Assembly (NCBI RefSeq): GCF_011300455.1
Contig: NZ_CP049869.1
Span: forward strand, 744,001 to 808,000
Reading direction: 5' to 3'
Source: Sphingomonas piscis
GTDB lineage: Bacteria; Pseudomonadota; Alphaproteobacteria; Sphingomonadales; Sphingomonadaceae
DNA length: 64,000 bases
Shown here piece after piece: positions 1-8,620 of this stretch. Every line of letters begins with the position of its first letter. Position 1 is the first letter of the stretch. Below the pieces are notes generated by a model. That model had not been told where the DNA came from. It saw nothing but the letters and a program-made list of their open reading frames with translations, and did not search any database. Made by a program: the position numbers and the translations under genes.

Positions 1-80
1 AGCCGGCGCGCTTGCCGAGCGAAATCAAGACGCTAGAGCGGTGAGATGATCCTTGTTTCCCGTCGCCTGCCCGTTCGTCG

Positions 81-1415
81 ATGAACGACTCGCTTCATCT
101 GGTCAGGACCCGCCGGTTCCTGCCGCTGTTCGTCACCCAGTTCCTCGGCGCCTTCAACGACAATCTGTTCCGCACCGCGATGGTGATGCTGGTCATTTAC
201 GGCATCTACCGGGACGAGGCACATGAAGCGACGTTCAGCGCCATTGCCGGCGGCCTGTTCATCGCCCCCTTCTTCCTGCTTTCCGCTTTGTCCGGCCAGC
301 TCGCCGATGCACGCGACAAGGCGGCCATTATTCGGATTGTGAAGACGGCCGAGATCCTGATCATGATCGTCGGGGCGGCTGGCTTGCTGATGCACAGCCC
401 GGCGCTGATGCTCACGGCCTTGTTCGCGATGGGCGTTCACTCGACGTTTTTCGGCCCAATCAAATATGCGATCCTGCCGCAGCATCTGCAGCCGGAGGAA
501 GTGCTTGGCGGAACCGGCCTGGTGGAGGCCGGGACCTACATCGCGATCTTGGGCGGGACCATCCTGGGCGGTCTCCTGGTGCTGCAGCGGCCGGACGGGA
601 CCTATCATGCCGAATGGGCAGCGGTGGCCGTCATCGCCGTCGCGCTAATCGGCCGCGTCGCCGGATCGTTCGTGCCCGCCGCACCCTCCGTCGATGAGCC
701 GGAAATCCCGGGCTTTCCCAAGCGCGGCATGGACTGGCACATCGTTCGTGCGTCGGTGACCCTCGTCAGGGCGACCATGCACATCCCCCGGCTGTTCCTG
801 GCAATCATGGCGATCAGCTTCTTTTGGGCGATGGGCGCGGTGCTGGCGGCGCAGTTCCCACCGCTGGTCAAGAACGTGTTCAACGGGACGTCAGGAGTGG
901 CAACGCTGTTCCTCGCCATCTTCTCGGTCGGCGTCGCGGTCGGATCGGTCGCGATCAATCGCCTTCTGAAGGGTGAAGTGTCCGCGCGCTACGCGCCGGC
1001 GGCGGTGCTTGCGATGGGCCTGTTCGTGCTCCTGCTCTACCTACTGTGCCGCAACTGGCCGGCGTCGGCGACCTTGGTGCCGGTGCGGGAGTTCGTGGAG
1101 AGCCCCCGCGGCGTGCTTGTCGTGGCCGACCTGTTTTTCGTGGCGGTGGCCGGCGGCATGTTCGTTGTTCCGCTTTACGCCTTTCTCACCACCACGGTCC
1201 CCAAGTCCGAAACAGCGCGAACCGTCGCCGCCAACAATATCGTGAATTCCGGTTTCATGGTCGCGGCCTCGGTGATCCAGGCGGTGGCGATCGGGTTCCT
1301 GAACGTAAGCGTCGCTCAGAGCTTGTTGATCGTGTCGCTGGCGAGCGTGGTGGCGGCCTGGCTCGGGTGGAAACTGCACTGTGCCTGCGAAGCTGCGGCC
1401 GCAAGCGCGTCCTAA
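81..1415 (+). CDS. MFS transporter, LplT-like (lysophospholipid transporter family)
   Basis: A 444-residue polytopic membrane protein. The N-terminal motif FLGAFNDNLFR (residues 21-31) is typical of the LplT/lysophospholipid flippase branch of the major facilitator superfamily, and hydrophobic segments recur along the whole length. In the known family, LplT moves lysophospholipids inward across the cytoplasmic membrane for re-acylation by Aas. Many alphaproteobacteria fuse this MFS domain to acyltransferase and acyl-ACP synthetase domains, but here the protein ends after the MFS part and no acyltransferase follows. The substrate is therefore inferred from family only. The ATG at 81 is used because the conserved motif begins shortly after it. 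The last bases overlap the convergent small gene ending at 1412. Confidence 0.75.
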   Translation: MNDSLHLVRTRRFLPLFVTQFLGAFNDNLFRTAMVMLVIYGIYRDEAHEATFSAIAGGLFIAPFFLLSALSGQLADARDKAAIIRIVKTAEILIMIVGAAGLLMHSPALMLTALFAMGVHSTFFGPIKYAILPQHLQPEEVLGGTGLVEAGTYIAILGGTILGGLLVLQRPDGTYHAEWAAVAVIAVALIGRVAGSFVPAAPSVDEPEIPGFPKRGMDWHIVRASVTLVRATMHIPRLFLAIMAISFFWAMGAVLAAQFPPLVKNVFNGTSGVATLFLAIFSVGVAVGSVAINRLLKGEVSARYAPAAVLAMGLFVLLLYLLCRNWPASATLVPVREFVESPRGVLVVADLFFVAVAGGMFVVPLYAFLTTTVPKSETARTVAANNIVNSGFMVAASVIQAVAIGFLNVSVAQSLLIVSLASVVAAWLGWKLHCACEAAAASAS

Positions 1416-1585
1416 GCGAGCATCAACGTCACGAACAGGAAGCCGGCCGCGAAGGTCGTCGCGAACAGGCGGACGTCGTTGCTGATCGTCGGTGAAGCAT
1501 TGGCCGGCGCCGCATCAGCATGCAGGACGATCCGGCGGCCGAAGCGGCGCGGGTCGGGTGCAAGGGCGGGTCGGTAGGCGGTCAC
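1412..1585 (-). CDS. small single-pass membrane protein, 57 aa, uncharacterised
   Basis: Reading the minus strand from a GTG at 1585 gives a 57-residue protein with a basic, proline-rich N terminus (residues 1-22), a short Ala/Pro segment, and a single hydrophobic C-terminal helix (about residues 37-57, LFATTFAAGFLFVTLMLA) that ends at the stop. An AAGGAA ribosome site lies about 5 bases before the GTG. It overlaps the end of the MFS gene tail to tail by 4 bases. The charge and hydrophobicity pattern is what a real small membrane protein shows, and I believe similar proteins occur in sphingomonads, though that is from memory. Function is unknown. Confidence 0.65.
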   Translation of the reverse strand: MTAYRPALAPDPRRFGRRIVLHADAAPANASPTISNDVRLFATTFAAGFLFVTLMLA

Positions 1586-1597
1586 GCCAATTCCTTA

Positions 1598-1615
1598 ACA
1601 TGGTTTTTACCATGT
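1598..1615. promoter_or_regulatory. perfect inverted repeat before the small membrane protein gene
   Basis: ACATGGT-TTTT-ACCATGT is a perfect 7-base inverted repeat with a 4-base spacer. It lies two bases upstream of the AAGGAA ribosome site of the minus-strand gene starting at 1585. It could be a repressor operator or an RNA hairpin next to the translation start. No regulator is assigned. Confidence 0.45.
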
Positions 1616-1688
1616 GTAGAACCCGGACGAGCCGCGTGCGATCCGGCCGTCCCAAAGTGGGATCACCGGCATTCCGCAGCGAGGCTGT

Positions 1689-3344
1689 TTAGTTCGAAGC
1701 CGCCCGGCTGGACGGTCGTGGAGACATTTGGTGGGCCGATGCCCGCTCCCGCTGGGTTTGATTCACCAGCTGCAGCGCGCGCTCCGCCGGCATCGGTTTG
1801 CCGAAGTACCAGCCTTGGCCGATCTGACAGCCAAGCTCCAACACCACCGCATGGGTCGCCTCATTCTCGATCCCTTCGACGAGGACCGGGACCGACAAGG
1901 CGCCGGCGAGCGTCGTCACCGCGCGCACGATGGCGGTGCTTTCCTTGTTCGACTGGATGTTGGTGACAAATGCCCGGTCGACCTTGATAAGGTCGAAGGG
2001 CAGCGAGCGAAGGTGCGACAAGGAGGAGAAGCCCGTCCCGAAGTCGTCGAGCGCGAGCCTGATCCCTTGGTTTTTCAGGCTGGTCACAATGGTTCGCGCA
2101 AGATCGATGTCGGCGAAGAGCGAGCTTTCGGTGATTTCGACGACCAGCCGCTCCGCCGGGAACCCTGTCTCGGTCAGCATCCGGACGATCCGCTGAGCAA
2201 GCCAACTGTCGGCGAGCTGAAGCGGCGAGATGTTGACCGAAATCTTGATGGACGGATCCCAGTCGGCGGACTGGGCAAGTGCCTGGCGGATGACCTGCTC
2301 GGACAGGATGTCGATCAGTCCGATCTCTTCAGCGACGGGAATGAAGCGGTCGGGCTCCACGATGCCACTCAGCGGATGATCCCAACGCGCCAGGACCTCG
2401 AAGCCGATCAGCTTGCCTGTCTCGAGGTCCACCTGCGGCTCGAAATAAGGCACGAATTGGCCGTGATCGAGGCCAAACCTGATACCCTGCTCGATTTCGT
2501 CCTGGATCAGGAGCGCGCGCTCCATCCCAGCGTCAAACCAGACCGGTCGCGCCACCCGTCCGCTCTTAGCCCGATCCATGGCGATGTCAGCGCGGCGGAG
2601 CAGGTCGGGGATGCCGGCGTCGCTGGGCTCGGCCGAGGCTAGGCCTGCGAAGGCTCCCACCTGCATCATCCGTTCGCCCAGGGTAAATGGGCGGGTCACT
2701 GCCCGAAGAAGCGCGTCCGCAACCCATTCGGCGTCCGTCACATCCTCTTCCGCGAAGGTCATCGCCACCGCGAACTCATCACCGCTCATGCGGGCGACAA
2801 TGGCGCCCTCCCCCGCTGCCTGTTGCATGGCGGAGGCGACCAGTTTCAGCAGCTCGTCTCCCGCTTCATAGCCATGGCGGTCGTTGATCGCCTTGAAGCG
2901 GTTGATCTGAAGCGAGATGATGACGAGGTGCTGGCCGCCGAGCGCTGCCCTTTCCCGAAGTTCCTGGCCACGATCCGCAAAGCCTTTGCGGTTGTTCAGG
3001 CCCGTGGACGCGTCGGTGGAGGCCATGATCGCCGCCCGCCGTTCTCCGTCCGCCCGCAACTCGGCCTCATGCTGAAGGTCGACGTAGCGGCGCCATCCGA
3101 ACAGGATCAGCGCGACGTTGAGGGTCAGGGCCGTGCTTGCGATCTGAATTTCGCGGCTGAATTGCTGCCCCGCGATCTTGATTTCGGAGAAGAAGGTGCT
3201 GCCGTTCCAGATCAGCAGCATGACGGCCGCGATGAGGACCGTGAGCACGATCGCGTCTCGCCGCGCATTCTGCGTCGCCGGCTGAGCCTTGCTGGCGGGG
3301 GATGCATGGCCTTGATCAGTGAACACGAACGGCGTGGTAGGCAC
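1689..3344 (-). CDS. membrane GGDEF-EAL protein (c-di-GMP turnover, degenerate GGDEF)
   Basis: A 551-residue protein with two N-terminal membrane helices (about 31-47 and 69-84), a GGDEF domain (about 105-265) and an EAL domain (about 280-535). The GGDEF signature reads SGDEF (187-191), so the first glycine is replaced. The EAL motif is EVL (316-318), retaining the metal-binding glutamate, and DDFGTG (433-438) and KVDRAF (454-459) are intact. From family knowledge the EAL half is probably an active c-di-GMP phosphodiesterase. Cyclase activity of the SGDEF half is doubtful but not excluded. No sensory domain is evident apart from the short membrane anchor. The start is a GTG at 3344 with only a weak ribosome site. 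A PilZ receptor gene lies elsewhere in the window (29884). Confidence 0.9.
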   Translation of the reverse strand: MPTTPFVFTDQGHASPASKAQPATQNARRDAIVLTVLIAAVMLLIWNGSTFFSEIKIAGQQFSREIQIASTALTLNVALILFGWRRYVDLQHEAELRADGERRAAIMASTDASTGLNNRKGFADRGQELRERAALGGQHLVIISLQINRFKAINDRHGYEAGDELLKLVASAMQQAAGEGAIVARMSGDEFAVAMTFAEEDVTDAEWVADALLRAVTRPFTLGERMMQVGAFAGLASAEPSDAGIPDLLRRADIAMDRAKSGRVARPVWFDAGMERALLIQDEIEQGIRFGLDHGQFVPYFEPQVDLETGKLIGFEVLARWDHPLSGIVEPDRFIPVAEEIGLIDILSEQVIRQALAQSADWDPSIKISVNISPLQLADSWLAQRIVRMLTETGFPAERLVVEITESSLFADIDLARTIVTSLKNQGIRLALDDFGTGFSSLSHLRSLPFDLIKVDRAFVTNIQSNKESTAIVRAVTTLAGALSVPVLVEGIENEATHAVVLELGCQIGQGWYFGKPMPAERALQLVNQTQRERASAHQMSPRPSSRAASN

Positions 3345-3424
3345 GAAGACTTAAGATTTCGTCCACAACGGAGTTGGGTCGGAACGCCGCCGTGGTTAGC
3401 AAAAATGCAGGTCCTGAGCCGGAA

Positions 3425-5476
3425 CTAGCGAAGGAGCTTGAAGCGAATTGCGGCTCCGCCACCCGGTGCCAGGTGGACGCTTAGCGTGTCGGCCGCGGTG
3501 ACCTGCTTGCGCTCGATGAGCAGGTCTTGCGGATTGGTGCGAAAATCGGCGTTCGGCCCGTCGCGGTAGATCTGCGCTTCATAGGTGCGCCCCGGCTCCA
3601 GGAAGGTCAGCGGCTGCGCCACATCGCGGCCGTTTTCGTCCGTGATGGCGCCGAGATACCAATCCTCGCCACCGCGCTGCCGCCGCGCGACGACGACGAA
3701 GTCGCCGATTTCGCCCTGCAACGTTCGGGAGATGTCCCAGTCAGTCGGCACGTCGCGGATGAACTGAAAGGCGCGCGGGTTCGCCTCGTAATTCTCCGGG
3801 AGATCGGCGGCCATGTGCACCGGGCTGTAGACCACCACATATTCCGCCAACTGCGTCGCTAGGGTCGACTGCACCCGCTCTTCCAGCTTCTCCTTGCCGA
3901 AGGTCAGGTCGAAGATGCCGGGCGTGAAGTCCATCGGCCCGCCGAGCAGCCGAGTGAACGGCAGGATTGTCATATGCTCGGGCGGGTTGGTGGGACGTCC
4001 CCAGGCATTGAACTCCTGCCCTCGCGCGCCTTCGCGGCTCAGCATGTTGGGATATGTGCGGCGCAGACCGGTGTCTTTGACCGGCTCATGCGCGTCAATG
4101 GCGATACGATGCCGCGCCGCGACCTGAGCAACCTTCAGATGATGGCGAACCATATATTGACCGGCGAACCACTGCTTGCCGCCCGCCGCATCGACGATGT
4201 CTCCGCTGTGGCGAACATAGCCGGTCTTGACCACGGAGACGCCGTTCCGCTCGTACAGAGCCATCGCCTGTTCCAGCTGACGCTCATAATTTTCGACGCC
4301 GCCGCCCGTCTCGTTATGGCCGATGATGCGGACGCCCCTTGAGCGTGCATAAGCGGACAGCGCCGGCAGGTCGAAGTCAGGATAGCTGCGCGTGAAGCTG
4401 AATTTGTCGCCATTGGCGATCCAATCGCCGTCCCACCCTTCATTCCAGCCTTCGACGAGCACGCCGTCAAATCCATATTTGGCGGCGAAGTCGATGTAGC
4501 GGCGCACATTGGCGTTGTTGGCTCCGTGGGTCGGGCCGCTCCCCCATGTCGACTTCTGGAGATGCATCTCCCACCAAATGCCGACATATTTGCCGGGCTT
4601 CACCCAGGATACGTCGCCGAGCTTGTTGGGCTCGTTGAGGTTCAGCTCGATCCTGCTGTCCGCAAGCGCCGCCGCAGTGTCTCCAATCAGAATTGTCCGC
4701 CAAGGCGTCGCAAACGGTCCTGTTTTCTTCGCCAGCACGCCATCGGGCCACGGCATCAGCCGTGCCGTCAGCGCCCCCGCACCGTCGCCGGCGAGGAGCA
4801 TGCTCGGAAAATCCACCAGGCCCGCCTCGTGAAAGGACAGATGCAGCCCGTCAGACCGGCGCAGAGTCAGCGGCGTTTCGGCCAGCGTTATTCGACGCGC
4901 ATCGGTCTGGGTGTAGAGATACTCGTCCCGCTCCTGACCTAGTCCATCGTACCACCAGGCTTGGTACTCGCCGACCGGGTGAAAGCTGGTGCTATCGCCG
5001 GTGACCTGGACGGCCCGGCCGGCCTGGATGCCGTCATAGAGGTAGCGGAAGCCGAGCCCGTCGTCGAAGATGCGGAAGACGACGGTCGGATTCCGGTTGA
5101 GTGCAGTGTCGCCGCTCAGCGTCAGCGCCAGTTCGTTGTGGCGATCGCGGATCACCCGCTCCTCACCCCACGGCTGCTCCCAGCTATTATCGACCGAGTG
5201 GCGGCGTACTGCGGTGATGGCGGCGAACCGCGGCGCGGCTTCGCCGGCAAAGGACAGGCCAAGTGCGGAGGGCGCGATCACCGGCCGCCCTCCCCGGGCG
5301 ACCGTGTAGAGGGCCCTGCCCTGATCGACGGTCACGCACACTTCGATCGTTCGGCTTGGCGACTGCGCGCATTCGCGCGTCGCGGCGGCGCCGGCCGACG
5401 GCACGAGTGCAAGCGCGGCGCCCCCTAGCGCCCAACGTACCGCCTTCAAACGAGCCGGCGTAAAGATTGACGACAT
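3425..5476 (-). CDS. glycoside hydrolase family 97 (SusB-like alpha-glucosidase)
   Basis: A 683-residue secreted enzyme. The N terminus has a signal peptide ending near residue 31 (PSAGAAAT). The GH97 beta-sandwich covers about 35-290, the catalytic barrel about 295-570 (GIWWEMHLQKSTWG near 295, EGWNEGWDGDW, HNETGGG near 387, NPPEH near 497), and a C-terminal beta domain follows. The conserved glutamates in HNET and NPPEH fit the inverting alpha-glucosidase branch, typified by SusB, rather than the retaining alpha-galactosidase branch. It is the last gene of a leftward run that begins with a TonB receptor, so a periplasmic role in splitting imported maltodextrin-like oligosaccharides is inferred. 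An AGGAAGTG ribosome site precedes the ATG at 5476. Confidence 0.92.
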   Translation of the reverse strand: MSSIFTPARLKAVRWALGGAALALVPSAGAAATRECAQSPSRTIEVCVTVDQGRALYTVARGGRPVIAPSALGLSFAGEAAPRFAAITAVRRHSVDNSWEQPWGEERVIRDRHNELALTLSGDTALNRNPTVVFRIFDDGLGFRYLYDGIQAGRAVQVTGDSTSFHPVGEYQAWWYDGLGQERDEYLYTQTDARRITLAETPLTLRRSDGLHLSFHEAGLVDFPSMLLAGDGAGALTARLMPWPDGVLAKKTGPFATPWRTILIGDTAAALADSRIELNLNEPNKLGDVSWVKPGKYVGIWWEMHLQKSTWGSGPTHGANNANVRRYIDFAAKYGFDGVLVEGWNEGWDGDWIANGDKFSFTRSYPDFDLPALSAYARSRGVRIIGHNETGGGVENYERQLEQAMALYERNGVSVVKTGYVRHSGDIVDAAGGKQWFAGQYMVRHHLKVAQVAARHRIAIDAHEPVKDTGLRRTYPNMLSREGARGQEFNAWGRPTNPPEHMTILPFTRLLGGPMDFTPGIFDLTFGKEKLEERVQSTLATQLAEYVVVYSPVHMAADLPENYEANPRAFQFIRDVPTDWDISRTLQGEIGDFVVVARRQRGGEDWYLGAITDENGRDVAQPLTFLEPGRTYEAQIYRDGPNADFRTNPQDLLIERKQVTAADTLSVHLAPGGGAAIRFKLLR

Positions 5477-5530
5477 CAGTGCACTTCCTCGCCTAGACGC
5501 GACCCGGTCGCGGAGTTGAATTGGAGATGG

Positions 5531-7003
5531 TCAGGACGAGGCATGCGCCAGCCGCTGCAAGTGCGCGCCATGATCCATCTGCTGAAGGACCTTGGCGCGG
5601 ATGAATTCGACCATGCCGCCGATCTCGGCCTGCAGCGTCTCCACCGGCACATGGTCCACGCTGGGTGGCCAGCTTTCCGGCAGGACCCGAAGGCCGATGA
5701 ACAGGGCGCGCCAGCTGTCGTGCGAAAAGCTTTCATGCTCGAGCGGCGCCACCTCGCCGCGCGCCATGAAGGTCGCAATACGATGCTCCAGATCGGGTGA
5801 AACCGAGCGCGACCGCGCGCGACTCCACAAGCTGCCCTTGTTGGAACTCAGCTTGTAGTAAGCGTCCTGAAAATCGCGGATACGCGCGACACTTTCCGAC
5901 ATCACCCGATTGAATTCGTCCTGCTCGGCATGGTGGTCGGCGGAAACCGGAAATAGATTCAGCAAGTGGACGATGCCCAGCTGCGCCAAGTGAAGGCCGG
6001 CGCCGTGGAGCGGATCCAACGAGGCGGCGGCAGCACCGATGGCGACCACGTTTCCGGCCCAGTGAGGGCCGGTGGTTCGCTGGATGAGCGGCGTGATCGA
6101 GATTTCACGGAGATCGAACTGTGCTGCGTTTGACGCGGCACGGACCGCATGCTCGTCGCTTTCGCACTCGCTGCTGAAGGCATGCGCGACATGCGTTCCG
6201 GTTTGAGTCGGCAGCAGCAGCGTCCACCCACCGCTGCTCGGCACCACGCTGGCGAACGGCGGAAGCCGCTTCAGCCGAGGCGCATGGCTGGTGAGCAGCC
6301 GGTCCACAAGGCCGGCCTCAGGCTCCTCCGCGCGCGAGGGGCCTATCAGCAAGGCATCCGTACCCGTCGCATCTACGTATAGATCGGCCCCAAGCCGAGC
6401 ACCGCCCGGCAGGCACACCGCCTTGACGTTCCCGTGCTGAGTGCGCTCGACATCCAAGTCGGCGGCATTGTGGCCGATTACGCCGAGCGCCAGCGCGTGA
6501 CGTTTGACCAGGGCCGCGTAGAGGTGGGCGGGCAATTGATACGCGAAATCGGTGCGGCCGAACCGGGCGGTCTCCGAATCCGGCCGCATCAGCCGGCAGG
6601 TGCGCGCGGCGACGGCACTCAAGGAGAAATCCTGAAATGGCAGGCGAAGACCGAAGCGGCTCGCCCGAAGCCAGCACGGAAGAAAGTCCTGCCCGGCAAT
6701 CGCATGTCCGTACGACGCCCAGGCGTGGAAGAAGCCGTCGCCTGACTGGCCAAATTGCCAGCCAAGGGAGAAACTGCCTCCCGTGGCGGCTATAAGTTCG
6801 CGCTCGTCGATCCCGATGCGGCGATGCAGCGCTTCGATCGGCGGGAGCGTGGGCACCACCGCCCAAGCCGGCAACTTGCTGGGCAGCTGCACGGCGTCGA
6901 CCGAAACGTCCGACATCGCGAGCGCTCTCCGGATGGCGGCGGCGGCAAGCCACAGCTCCGCATCCCGGCCGACCACCACCACGTTGCGCGGCGGCGCGTT
7001 CAT
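5531..7003 (-). CDS. degenerate flavin-dependent tryptophan-halogenase-like protein
   Basis: A 490-residue relative of the preceding halogenase-like gene. The ATG at 7003 shares an ATGA overlap with the previous stop and has a GGAGGT ribosome site, so the two are translationally coupled. Family landmarks are eroded. The FAD P-loop reads VVVVGRDAELWLAAA instead of GGGTAGW. The catalytic lysine position (partner: FKLG) is serine (FSLG, residue 79), the conserved glutamate of EPLEST is histidine in DPLHGAG, and the WxWxIP motif reads WTLLLP. A classical halogenase reaction is therefore unlikely. It may be a non-catalytic partner or a flavoprotein of another kind. GH97 follows after 54 bases. Confidence 0.75.
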   Translation of the reverse strand: MNAPPRNVVVVGRDAELWLAAAAIRRALAMSDVSVDAVQLPSKLPAWAVVPTLPPIEALHRRIGIDERELIAATGGSFSLGWQFGQSGDGFFHAWASYGHAIAGQDFLPCWLRASRFGLRLPFQDFSLSAVAARTCRLMRPDSETARFGRTDFAYQLPAHLYAALVKRHALALGVIGHNAADLDVERTQHGNVKAVCLPGGARLGADLYVDATGTDALLIGPSRAEEPEAGLVDRLLTSHAPRLKRLPPFASVVPSSGGWTLLLPTQTGTHVAHAFSSECESDEHAVRAASNAAQFDLREISITPLIQRTTGPHWAGNVVAIGAAAASLDPLHGAGLHLAQLGIVHLLNLFPVSADHHAEQDEFNRVMSESVARIRDFQDAYYKLSSNKGSLWSRARSRSVSPDLEHRIATFMARGEVAPLEHESFSHDSWRALFIGLRVLPESWPPSVDHVPVETLQAEIGGMVEFIRAKVLQQMDHGAHLQRLAHASS

Positions 7004-8538
7004 GCGACCTCCTGCCGGTAAGGCTCGGCGCAATAGCGTGCCACGAACGTGCCGTGATCGGCGTGGCTTGAAACACATCGGTCGAGCCGGGCCTCGAGGT
7101 CGCGCAATCGCTGCTCCAGCTGCCTGGGACCCATCGCGTCGGCGCAGCGGTCATAGCGTTCCGCGACAATCCCCTGACCCGCCAGGACCGCCAGCCAACT
7201 GTCCTTGGAAAAGAGGCCGAGTTCGTAGTCTGGCGTCGTGCCGCGCGAGCGAAACAGGTCTATCTTGTGCCGCAGCGTATCCGGCAGCGGCATGGCGCGG
7301 AGATAGTCCCACAGCGGCTCTCCGACACGGTCATTGGCGACGTAGTGAAGCACCAGGAAATCGCGAACGCGATCGTAGTGCATGCCGAACAGCCGATTAT
7401 ATTCTGCCGCAAGCCGCGGGTCGGCCGTGCTTCCACGACGCGGGAAGAGCTTCAGCAGGTCCATGATGGCGGCCTGGATGAGGTATATGCTGGTGGACTC
7501 CAGCGGCTCCAGGAAGCCGCTCGACAGGCCGATCGCCACGCAATTGTTTTTCCAGGCGAGGGCCCGGCGGCCGGCTGCAAATCGAAGCAGCTTGGGATCG
7601 GCATCCGTCTCCCCGTCGAGTTGCTCCAATAGCGCTTCGGCAGCCCTGTCGGGCGGCAGGAAGCTGCTGGCAAAGACATAGCCGTTGCCGGTGCGATGCT
7701 GCAGCGGAATTCGCCAGATCCAGCCGCCTGCTTTGGCCGTCGAGCGCGTGTACGGGGTCAGCTCGCCGCCGCTGGCGCAGGGCACCGCAAGCGCGGAATC
7801 GCACGGCAGCCAATGTGCCCAATCCTCCCAAGCGATGCCCAGCGTCTGGTCGAGGAGCATGGACCGGAAACCGGAGCAGTCGATGAACAAATCCGCTTCC
7901 AGCTCGATGCCCGATTCGAGCCGGACGGCAGCAATGTCGCCGCTGCCCCCGTTACGGTGAACTCCCGTGATGCGACCTTCCACGCGCTCGACGCCGCGGT
8001 CGACGCACCACCGCCGTAGGTAGGCGGCGTAGCGGCCCGCATCGAAATGATAGGCGTAGGAGAAGGTCGAACCGATGTTCCCGTGCTCGCCTGCGGGAAA
8101 GCCGAACCGATCTTCCCGTGCCAGACGCACGGCGAGGGAGTAATCCTGGAGTGGACGGACCGCGACGTCGCAATGTTGCGCACGTAGCCAATGATGCTGA
8201 AAATCGACCCCGGCCCAAGGCTCACCGAAGGCGCCGAATGGATGGATGTAGCTGTGACCCGTCCGTAGCCAGTCCCCGAACTCGATGCCGAGCTTAAAGG
8301 TGGCGCCGGTCTCGGCCATGAACTCGGCCTCGTCGAGCCCCAGCATGTCGTTGAAGAGCTTGATGTGCGGAAGCGTCGCCTCACCCACCCCCACAGTGCC
8401 GATCTGTTCGGATTCAACCAGCCGGATCGCATAATCCTGCTCCGGGAGGATCCGGCGAAGACCGGCCGCCGCCATCCAACCAGCGGTGCCGCCACCGACG
8501 ATAAGGACGTTGAAGATGGGGGCGGAGCTCATCGCCAT
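7000..8538 (-). CDS. flavin-dependent tryptophan halogenase family protein, receptor-linked
   Basis: A 512-residue FAD-dependent halogenase-family protein. It carries the nucleotide motif GGGTAGWMAA (residues 15-24), the lysine in ATFKLGIEFG (K82), the WIWRIP motif, and the glutamate in EPLEST (near 347). These match the catalytic Lys79 and Glu346 of PrnA. Members of this family next to TonB-dependent receptors in Caulobacter and sphingomonads are widely annotated as tryptophan 7-halogenases, but their actual substrate is not known. The context is a sugar-uptake locus, not a natural-product cluster, so I do not claim tryptophan as substrate. The start at 8538 has AAAGG 3 bases upstream. An ATG at 8532 has better spacing and is a fair alternative. 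Confidence 0.85.
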   Translation of the reverse strand: MAMSSAPIFNVLIVGGGTAGWMAAAGLRRILPEQDYAIRLVESEQIGTVGVGEATLPHIKLFNDMLGLDEAEFMAETGATFKLGIEFGDWLRTGHSYIHPFGAFGEPWAGVDFQHHWLRAQHCDVAVRPLQDYSLAVRLAREDRFGFPAGEHGNIGSTFSYAYHFDAGRYAAYLRRWCVDRGVERVEGRITGVHRNGGSGDIAAVRLESGIELEADLFIDCSGFRSMLLDQTLGIAWEDWAHWLPCDSALAVPCASGGELTPYTRSTAKAGGWIWRIPLQHRTGNGYVFASSFLPPDRAAEALLEQLDGETDADPKLLRFAAGRRALAWKNNCVAIGLSSGFLEPLESTSIYLIQAAIMDLLKLFPRRGSTADPRLAAEYNRLFGMHYDRVRDFLVLHYVANDRVGEPLWDYLRAMPLPDTLRHKIDLFRSRGTTPDYELGLFSKDSWLAVLAGQGIVAERYDRCADAMGPRQLEQRLRDLEARLDRCVSSHADHGTFVARYCAEPYRQEVA

Positions 8539-8620
8539 GTGCCTTTGCAGCGGGGAGGATGCCGTGGGGCCGGGATCATCGATTTCCGGCCCCACGTCCC
8601 CACCGCGTCGCTCCTGTTGC

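Noticed and set aside
1..80. a gene at the left edge
   Set aside because: No frame with motifs or a ribosome site was found in these bases. The minus frame from 608 is a shadow of the MFS gene.
5531..8538. a halogenated natural-product gene cluster
   Set aside because: No synthase, prenyltransferase or amino-acid biosynthesis genes are near. The context is a TonB receptor and a sugar hydrolase.
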